A DNA stretch of 26,925 nt from positions 1 to 26,925 of the forward strand of contig CAJPVJ010000379.1 of NCBI GenBank assembly GCA_905397405.1, written 5' to 3'. Below the pieces are notes generated by a model, which was not told the DNA's origin, made no database searches, and saw only the letters and a program-made list of their open reading frames with translations. The stretch's first letter is position 1. Every line of letters begins with the position of its first letter. Position numbers and translations under genes: made by a program. This DNA is from Oppiella nova (lineage: Eukaryota > Arthropoda > Arachnida > Sarcoptiformes > Oppiidae). Shown here in pieces: positions 19,899-26,925 of the stretch.

Positions 19899-20940
19899 AA
19901 CTAATAGTTTATATACGAAAAAAGTTTTATAACAAATATCTATATGTATATATAACTTATAAACCGCCAGTGAATGGGATATCAAGCGCTGCCTAATTTG
20001 TGGCACACCTTTCCATACAATTCCCTTCATAGAGAGCGCACAGGTATCCATACAATCACGAGTTTCAATCTCACCCCTAATGGGAAAGGTAGCTCTCATG
20101 CCGTTTAAGACGGCTATTAATCTTGGGCTTCAAACACTTCAATCGCTTTGTGTTTTGGCACAAGTATTCCGATTAGCTATCGGTTCCCAGAGGTGAGAGA
20201 CAATTATCGCTACAACACCACTACCACAGCACTGGTAGTCTGTATGGAAACACTGTTTGTTTTTTTTCACACACAAAATATCAATACATTTATGTTTTTT
20301 CTGAAGTTTAAAAATTCCTAATATTTTTCGATTAATGTCTAAACGACTTGTTTATGAAAAATAATGTATTTGTCGGACATATAGACAACTATTGGACTCA
20401 TAATTGCGAGAAACACTGGGAATGATGTGTTGGGAGTTAGCGGTGGGGAACGGGATGTCTATAAGCAATGATATTAGGCTATTGATGAGACACATAATGA
20501 TAGGCACCGTTCCCTATGATATGCCCTCACCTATGATTGCCGGCAATTATCTCCGCAAACATTACTAACATTTAATAATAGGCTGTGTTTTGTGCGTAAC
20601 TTTTGATAACTTTTCTCTCAAATAATTTAATATTAATATTGATTTAATCGATGGTTTATGAGATAATAAAAGTTTTTTTTCTATGTTTGCGTATCGCTAA
20701 TCGTTTACTTAATTTGTAATTTTAATTTATATGTAATATTTTTCTCACTATTTAATGTGCGATAGTTTTGTAATTCAAAACACAATTGTCTGAATTTTTA
20801 CTACTTTTAAAAGAGATGATAATTTTCTAACCGATATTTGTTTGGTGTAATGTTTTTTAACATGTAATATGTGCAAAAATATGTAGTGAAAAATGCTAAT
20901 AAAAATGTTAATAATACAAATTCCAGCCGGGAGATAGTAG

Positions 20941-20943
<3 letters not shown>

Positions 20944-20978
<35 letters not shown>
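20944..20978. repeat. (CT)n microsatellite
   Basis: A pure CT run of about 35 bases. Confidence 0.95.
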
Positions 20979-20981
<3 letters not shown>

Positions 20982-21041
20982 AATGTTTTAAGACTCGGAA
21001 AACACTGTTCAAACATAAGACAAATAAATATTATATTTGAT

Positions 21042-21055
21042 GAGAGAGAGAGAGA
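21042..21055. repeat. Short (GA)n tract
   Basis: Seven GA units, the last of the series of purine/pyrimidine dinucleotide tracts in this region. Confidence 0.9.
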
Positions 21056-21590
21056 TTATCGCCACTTGAGACGATGGGTACGAATCAATCATAGGATTTA
21101 GTAAGTCATGTAATTATGGAAAGGCATTTAGCACTACATAATCGCCTGTCCCCACGGACTCACTGTTTTATAATATACTTTTTGCAATACATAAATAACT
21201 GGTATTATGTAATCTCGACTCAATTGCATCCAATTTATAGCCCAAACACAATACTAAACGCTATTAAATATTATATAAGATATAAATTGTAATCGCAAAC
21301 AAAAACTCATTGCTTTTAATCTGAACTCATGTTTTGGGCGAAAATAGTTTTAGACTTATATTTATGTCTTAAGTAATTGACAATTTGTTATATAAGTTTG
21401 AACTAATTTTTAAATACATGTAATGTAATATTATTGTATTTATAAATGTTTGATTGATAGGTACTAATATCAGAATAGTAACTATAATACTGCCCATTTT
21501 AATAAAGTTATCAAACATTTATATTACTACTTAACAAGCAATACATATGATTATAGTTATTAAAGTAATAGTAAGTCAAAAAAACTGATA

Positions 21591-21879
21591 TAAAAATAAA
21601 TTTAATTACAATTTCACATAAATATCACTCAAATGTGCGGTCATTAAACAAAAATCATGTCTTAATTTACTGAACAATATATGCATTTATTTTCCCATAT
21701 AATTTCAAATGAGATTAAATCTGATTTATACAAANTAAAAATAAATTTAATTACAATTTCACATAAATATCACTCAAATGTGCGGTCATTAAACAAAAAT
21801 CATGTCTTAATTTACTGAACAATATATGCATTTATTTTCCCATATAATTTCAAATGAGATTAAATCTGATTTATACAAA
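21591..21879. repeat. Exact 144-bp tandem duplication split by one N (probable assembly join)
   Basis: The 144 bases at 21591-21734 recur without a visible difference at 21736-21879, with a single N at 21735 between them. That is what results when two contig ends that overlap are placed side by side instead of merged. The sequence itself is AT-rich and non-coding. Confidence 0.9.
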
Positions 21880-22475
21880 CATTCAACTACTTATCAATGA
21901 GTTTAAGTGTTAAATAAAAAAATACATTTTACACAAACATATCTCACATACACTAAAAAGCACTCGTATTTTCTAAACCACTAAATGAATTGTTAGTCAA
22001 ATAAAAAGGTTTTTATTTTATTTGTTTCACGTATACATGGATATCCCAAATGCCATAACTTTTGATTATAAAGTGATTGAAACACGCTATCAGACAACAA
22101 GGCATACAAATTATGTGTACAATTCAGTGGCCATTGAATCGCGATTTGAAACGCTTATATATGTGAGAGACACGGCTTTACACATCCCATTCCCCTCCAG
22201 AAGTCTCACAATTATATTTATTTGACTTTCATTAGAGAGATAAAAAAGTTTTGAAAACTTTTTTACGCCATTCACGCCCTTCTCGATGTTATTTATATAC
22301 ACAGCTATTGTCCGCATAAATAGGTTTTACTCATAAAATATATGCCAATAAATAACTATTTAACACAAAGTATATACACAAAGATTTTTGTAGTTATAGT
22401 AAATTGTTGTAAGAATTTATTTGTGAGAAAATTTGCGGTCATTTCTCATGTAATGTATACTAGTATTAGGTTTCG
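21880..22475. other. Spacer with a less AT-rich patch
   Basis: The patch at about 22030-22320 is less AT-rich than its surroundings and holds a 67-codon plus-strand frame (22022-22225) with no recognisable motif. I do not call it a gene. The rest is AT-rich. Confidence 0.4.
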
Positions 22476-22890
22476 AAAAAAGTTTTTAATTGAAAGTTTG
22501 TTTTTCAATTTAAGTTTTACATTTAGGTTGACAAACAAATGTTATATTTTAGCCCTAATTTATTTTATAAATTTTAAGCGTGATTCCCATATTATTAATG
22601 AAAATTATTTTTTTGTCTAGAAATAAGTTTATAATCTTAACTCCATTTGTCTACCATTCCTATCATATAGTCTGGTGGACTTTATTTAATTTTATATGTA
22701 AAAAGTTTTTGATTAAAATTTTGTTTTTCAATTTAAGTCTCATTTGTAATAGTTTGGCAAACAAATGTTATATTTAATGGTAAATTATGGCTATTGTTTT
22801 GTAGACTTTTTAAGTAGTTTATGTAAATATTTGTTAATAGTCCTCATTTATGTAAAATAGTTTTTCAATTTAATAAGTTTCATTTATTAT
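22476..22890. repeat. Degenerate direct repeats of about 225 bp
   Basis: A 75-base segment at 22476-22550 (AGTTTTTAATTGAAAG through ACAAACAAATGTTATATTT) recurs at 22700-22775. A shorter, more diverged third piece lies at about 22851-22888. The repeats sit on either side of the decayed receptor exon at 22574-22650. Confidence 0.7.
22574..22650 (+). pseudogene. Decayed last exon of a chemoreceptor-like gene
   Basis: TTAAGCGTGATTCCCATATT with the following bases matches the last coding exon of the receptor locus downstream (25316-25384, encoding ILSVIPILFMKIV). Here it reads LSVIPILLMKII and then diverges. No other exon of this copy is recognisable nearby, although three exons would be expected upstream. 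It is a relic showing that the family was once larger here. Confidence 0.6.
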
Positions 22891-23440
22891 TATCTTAAAT
22901 ATAGTAATTGTGAAACTGCAATTATGTAAACAGAAAATAATTCTATAAGTCTATAAAAATTAATTAAGGTTTTTTTTATTTTACTTCTAAATTTAGTTTA
23001 AATATTTATATACTTTAGTTAATTACAAATAATGGTTTAAATACTGTACTGTATAAGTATAATGAATGAAATGCCATTCTAAATCAATTAACAAAACATA
23101 ATATAAAATATAATAATGCACAAGTGTTTTAAATAATTATTAATTTAAATATTATTCTACTATATAGTATGAAAGTTCACGTTAATTGAAAATTGTATTT
23201 CAATATACAACACATAACCTTCATAAATGTCATTAACATATCATAGTTCCTATACAAACAAAATATTATTTCTTAATTATTATTATGCTTGTTATAAGTA
23301 ATAAATAGGAGTATTAAGTCAGTCATTATTACGGAATCTCTTATTTAAATAGAAATATAAAATAATGTAATATAATTGAATTTATTATAAGGCAAATTAT
23401 ATAGATGATTTATGTCACATAAATAATTAATTTGTTATAT
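22891..23440. other. AT-rich spacer before the receptor cluster
   Basis: Strongly AT-rich, with no coding, RNA or repeat signal that I can support. Confidence 0.5.
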
Positions 23441-23494
23441 AATATGCGAGTTCATCCAAAAACAAATTCATTCCCTGATTTGGTGGTCAATAAA

Positions 23495-25384
23495 TGAATA
23501 CCCTTGACATTGGCCATCACTCATGCCGGCACTCACTTGTATAGCATCGGTCTCTCAAACCATAAGCCATTCAATGCTCCGAAGAGGCGAAATATTAACC
23601 AAATAATGCGTAAACTAAATGATATATTTACAGAAATCGGTGATTATAACCATATTTATTGGCAATACTTTTTATCTATTTATTGGTTCCTCATAACTAT
23701 ATTCATTTCCGTATTTCACCACAACAAAATCAAGAATATTATGCTATCGTTGGAGACCTAACCTATTTTATAGGTAATGCTCGCATACAGTGCTCATTAG
23801 CATTGATATCATCTGCTATTATAGCCCTGTCCTCACAGTTACTAAACTTTTATAACTTCAAAAATGGTATAAAACCGCGGGATTTGTGTGTATTTTCAAT
23901 GCTATCGGGTTTAATAACACCCATTAGTATTGGGATTCACGACAAACAAGTGGTCATCAAATTGCTTACATTCAGCAGAAAATGCATTAAATTCACAGAA
24001 ATTATAACAATTGCCATATTCTACTTGTGTTTAATTACACTTATACTGATAATTGCAATGGGTATGAAATCACCCACCTACATAATGGTGTCATTTGCAA
24101 GTTTTCATTGTATTCTTAATGCACTAAATGGTTATTATATCAATTGTATAATAGTCTGGCAATTGGTTTATTATATGATTATTGTATATTATTTGTTGCT
24201 TAAAATTCAATCAATTAGCCATCGATTTATTGCCATTGAAAAGGAGACAAAAAATATTAACCAAATAATGCGTAAACTAAATGATATATTTACAGAAATC
24301 GGTGATTATAACCATATTTATTGGCAATACTTTTTATCTATTTATTGGTTCCTCATAACTATATTCATTTCCGTATTTCAGTTTAATAACACCCATTAGT
24401 ATTGGGATTCACGACAAACAAGTGGTCATCAAATTGCTTACATTTAGCAGAAAATGCATTAAATTCACAGAAATTATAACCATTGCCATTTTCTACTTGT
24501 GTTTAATTACACTTATACTGATAATTGCAATGGGTATGAAATCACCCACCTACATAATGGTGTTATTTGCCAGTTTTCATTGTATTCTTAATGCACTAAA
24601 TGGTTATTATATCAATTGTATAATAATGTGGCAATTGGTTTATTATATGATTATTGTATATTATTTGTTGCTTAAAATTCAATCAATTAGCTATCGATTT
24701 ATTACCATTGAAAAGGAGACAAAAAATATTAACCAAATAATGCGTAAACTAAATGATATATTCACAGAAATCGGTGATTATAACCGTATTTATTGGCAAT
24801 ACTTTTTGGCTATTTATTGGTTCCTCATAACTATATTCATTTCCGTATTTCTATACATTGATTATTACGGGAACTTAATGTTTATTTTAAAGATTTTTTC
24901 TTTTCTCTTTTCCGCAAATTTCCTACTGACCCTGGTGTTTATTATACATATTTCAGCTATACTATATAAATACAATAACATTTTATATAAGCAAGTTAAC
25001 ACTTATTTGGTACGAAATAAACGCAATGTATATCTCATTGCAAAACTAAAGGTATGTTAATTATTTTATTCATTTTATAATAACATATCATTTCAATTAA
25101 ATTTAATTGCATTTTGTTTGAATAATTAATTAATATACCTTACTCATATATTTCTTACAGTTACTAGCATTGATTGAGCGATTGGGTGGGAAAGGGATTG
25201 GGTTTTACTGTTGGAAACTATTTCTCATCACAAGATTCAAAGGATATGAGGTTTGCAGTCATTTTTGGTGTTTAATGGAGTATAACATTAATATAAATTA
25301 TCATTCATTTCATAGATATTAAGTGTTATTCCGATATTATTCATGAAAATAGTTAATAATCTATATCTAAGAATAAGTCCGTAA
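23495..25384 (+). pseudogene. Rearranged 7-TM chemoreceptor-like gene (gustatory receptor-like)
   Basis: The pieces of a multi-helix receptor are present but out of order. The N-terminal segment (AGTHLYSIGLSNHKPFN, to 23590) is preceded by an in-frame TGA, where the intact neighbour reads AGA GTA. It then runs in frame into a helix-5-like segment E (23591-23718, INQIMRKLNDIFTEIGDYN) that belongs much later. The helix-2 segment (LSSQLLNFYNF, 23719-23908) follows in another frame, then a 472-bp unit twice in tandem (23909-24380 and 24381-24852), with a frame break between copies. The second unit leads to an intact 3' end: KQVNTYLVRNKRNVYLIAKLK to 25052, intron, exon 25161-25250 (LLALIERLGGKGIGFYCWKL), a 65-bp intron, and last exon 25316-25384 (ILSVIPILFMKIV). 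Several hydrophobic helices and small phase-0 3' exons fit invertebrate gustatory receptors; the TYhhhhQF motif is not clear. Misassembly of a tandem array is an alternative. Confidence 0.65.
23591..24852 (+). repeat. Triplicated 128-bp block and 472-bp tandem duplication inside the receptor locus
   Basis: Block E occurs at 23591-23718, 24253-24380 and 24725-24852. The first two copies look identical and the third differs at about five bases. Block D (344 bp) occurs at 23909-24252 and 24381-24724 at roughly 98% identity. D plus E makes a perfect 472-bp tandem period. Both aberrant joins leave E at the same base, just after GTATTTCA. Confidence 0.9.
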
Positions 25385-25528
25385 TCTAAACCCCCTTTAA
25401 GTAAATGCAAAATTTCCAACTCTATGGTGCGCTTAAGACTTAATTGTTGGGATCAATCTCCTCATCCATTTGTAGGCCTATTATCACTGATTATGAATAT
25501 CATATCATAATATTATTATGATTTGCAG

Positions 25529-25624
25529 TATTTGATTATCCTTAGAAATATTATAGCACCTGGAGTACATAAAGATCTAAAGTATTTCAACGATTATTGC
25601 GTACGAAACCAAACTAATATATCG
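25529..25624 (+). other. Exon-like open stretch, unknown
   Basis: A 96-base stretch lies exactly between an acceptor-like TTTGCAG and a donor-like GTAATG and is open in one frame (32 codons, including ILRNIIAPGVHKDLKYFNDY). It is less AT-biased in codon choice than the surroundings. It could be a stray exon of the receptor family or of another gene. No homologue is visible elsewhere in the window. Confidence 0.3.
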
Positions 25625-25858
25625 GTAATGTTTGTTATTTTGTAGTACCAAGACCTATTTTAGGATAATAATGTATTCAGGAAATTAAATTATCAAATCA
25701 TATTCTCAAAATAATTTTATTAGTTAAATATTATACAATGGTTGTAAATTAAATATATAGGCAATGTACAATTAAATCAATATTCAATAAAAAATAATAT
25801 TAAATGATTAATATAGCCAAACCTATATACATTTTCATATTATTTATTCATTACGCTA

Positions 25859-25918
25859 CAGTACATTGTCAAGGTTAATTTAATTTAATTAATTCAGTAC
25901 ATTGTCAAGGTCAATTTA
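25859..25918. repeat. Short direct repeat, 36-bp period
   Basis: A 24-base segment starting CAGTACATTGTCAAGG at 25859 recurs at 25895 with one visible difference. Confidence 0.8.
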
Positions 25919-26522
25919 TTTTAGTCAATTCTGTAATTATAAAAGTAATGAACTATTTGTTATACTAATTGTTTATATGTTTGGACCAAACCGTTTGGTT
26001 GTCATGAATAATATTATTTTTATATTACTTGTAACATTAATTACATAATTTAATGGTCTTGTTTATCTCATTATATATAAGTTGCTATTATTAAAAGTAA
26101 TATATATTTGTTATTAATATCGATATAATAATTTACACATATTTTAGTACTGCCTATATTTTATTACTAATTCTTAGTCCCTGATGACAATTGTTGATCA
26201 TATATTATAAATATAAAATTTAGAGCAAAAAATAATATGAATTTATACGGACATAATTTATAATTTTACTATAGATTATCAAAAGATAAAATATTTTTAT
26301 AGTCATAAATATCATTACAATTTATAATGATTTACAATCACCAGTTTAAATTCATACGAAAACTTATGTGATACTCAAAACTCATGATTTAAAACTGAAA
26401 TTATATGTGGACTTTGTATCACTTTATATGTCACAAAGTTTGTGACTCGTATGGGAATTAGAAAATACATGCGATGAAAATGGTCATGCTATGATGCATC
26501 GACATTAGTTTGGTATTACGAT

Positions 26523-26925
26523 ATGACGTCCAATAAAAAGTCAAATTTGTTTGAAGAATTTGATGTGAAAAGAGTAATACCCGGATCATTGGCCATCAGG
26601 AGTGCCGGCACTCACTTGTATAGCATCGGTCTCTCAAACCATAAGCCATTCAATGCTCCGAAGAGATCACTAATTCATAAACCGATTGTTGTTTTCATAA
26701 CAATAATATCTCAATTAGTTTTGAGACAATTGGTATCAATACTAATACCCGAACAAAATGAATGGTTTTATGCCATCATTGGGGACTTCAAATATTTTTT
26801 GGGTCATATTTGGATACATTCGTCAATTGCTCTGATAGCTGTAGCAGTTATAGCCCTGTCCTCACAGTTACTAAACTTTTATAACTTCATGAATGGTATA
26901 AAACCGCGGGATTTGAGCGTATTTT
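26523..26925 (+). CDS. 7-TM chemoreceptor-like gene (gustatory receptor-like), 5' part
   Basis: An ATG at 26523 opens a frame that stays open for 134 codons to the window edge. Its N-terminus, MTSNKKSNLFEEFDVKRVIP, leads into AGTHLYSIGLSNHKPFNAPK, which is nearly identical to the rearranged locus about 3.1 kb upstream. It continues through a first hydrophobic helix (about residues 48-72, IVVFITIISQLVLRQLVSIL) that is absent from that locus, then GDFKYFLGH, a second helix (IALIAVAVIALSSQLL) and NGIKPRDL. This copy shows the correct order of segments and looks intact as far as it goes. A sensory receptor of the invertebrate gustatory type is the likeliest role, judged from helix layout and the 3' exons of its sister. 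No ligand can be inferred. Confidence 0.65.
   Translation, partial: MTSNKKSNLFEEFDVKRVIPGSLAIRSAGTHLYSIGLSNHKPFNAPKRSLIHKPIVVFITIISQLVLRQLVSILIPEQNEWFYAIIGDFKYFLGHIWIHSSIALIAVAVIALSSQLLNFYNFMNGIKPRDLSVF

Larger units (their letters stand above)
18643..21590. other. Gene-poor region with GA/TC tracts and GC-richer islands
   Basis: No supportable gene. Two GC-richer, non-repetitive islands stand out from the AT-rich background. One spans about 19960-20260 and contains an open minus-strand stretch ending at a possible donor. The other spans about 20400-20560 and includes GGGAACGG at 20446 and its reverse complement CCGTTCCC at 20507. Four GA/TC tracts lie here and are listed separately. Islands like these can be enhancers or undetected exons. 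Confidence 0.45.
25385..26522. other. Spacer between receptor copies
   Basis: AT-rich. It holds an exon-like open stretch at 25529-25624 and a 36-bp-period direct repeat (CAGTACATTGTCAAGG at 25859 and 25895). It should include the 3' flank of the rearranged copy and the promoter of the next one. No other signal. Confidence 0.5.

Noticed and set aside
20807-21101. Frames with Ser-Leu or Arg-Glu repeats on both strands
   Set aside because: They are translations of the CT/GA tracts.
22022-22225. 67-codon plus-strand frame in a less AT-rich patch
   Set aside because: No recognisable motif, no splice or poly(A) support, and no relative in the window.
1-26925. CRISPR arrays, bacterial operons, viral or transposase genes
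   Set aside because: None was seen. The spliced genes and simple repeats mark this as eukaryotic nuclear DNA.

Overview
The window is eukaryotic nuclear DNA, most likely from a mite. Three things point this way: short AT-rich GT-AG introns, very AT-rich spacers full of (GA/TC)n tracts, and two expanded families. The families are intronless F-box genes with a DRFGDDLCEEVLSYL-type opening and seven-helix chemoreceptor-like genes. The F-box style resembles oribatid mites such as Oppiella or Medioppia. That attribution is from memory of the family and was not searched.

Layout. 1-300 holds a CA/ACTC microsatellite and a degenerate tRNA-Thr(UGU)-like gene inside an 11-bp inverted repeat. 570-6164 is an F-box cluster: an intact gene on the minus strand, a broken copy on the plus strand and an intact copy on the plus strand, with duplicated flanks. 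6927-13684 is the housekeeping block. It holds UMPS (minus, seven exons, complete when spliced), an intronless tRNA-dihydrouridine synthase 2 (minus) and an SLC29 nucleoside transporter (plus, seven exons). The last two diverge from a 900-bp spacer that carries a 12-bp repeat built on CTTTGATC. 13685-22300 is gene-poor and very AT-rich, with a few GC-richer islands, eight GA/TC/GT tracts and one probable assembly duplication around an N at 21735. 22300-26925 is a chemoreceptor-like cluster: a decayed 3' exon, a rearranged copy with internal duplications, and the intact 5' part of a second copy that runs off the window.

The central genes are loosely linked by uridine chemistry: UMPS makes UMP de novo, the SLC29 carrier moves nucleosides (its N-terminus suggests lysosomes) and DUS2 reduces uridines in tRNA. 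Their proximity is probably chance. The main points of interest are the scrambled receptor locus, the CTTTGATC array, the lysosomal-type signal on the transporter, and small exon-like islands in the desert. I found no clear new system.
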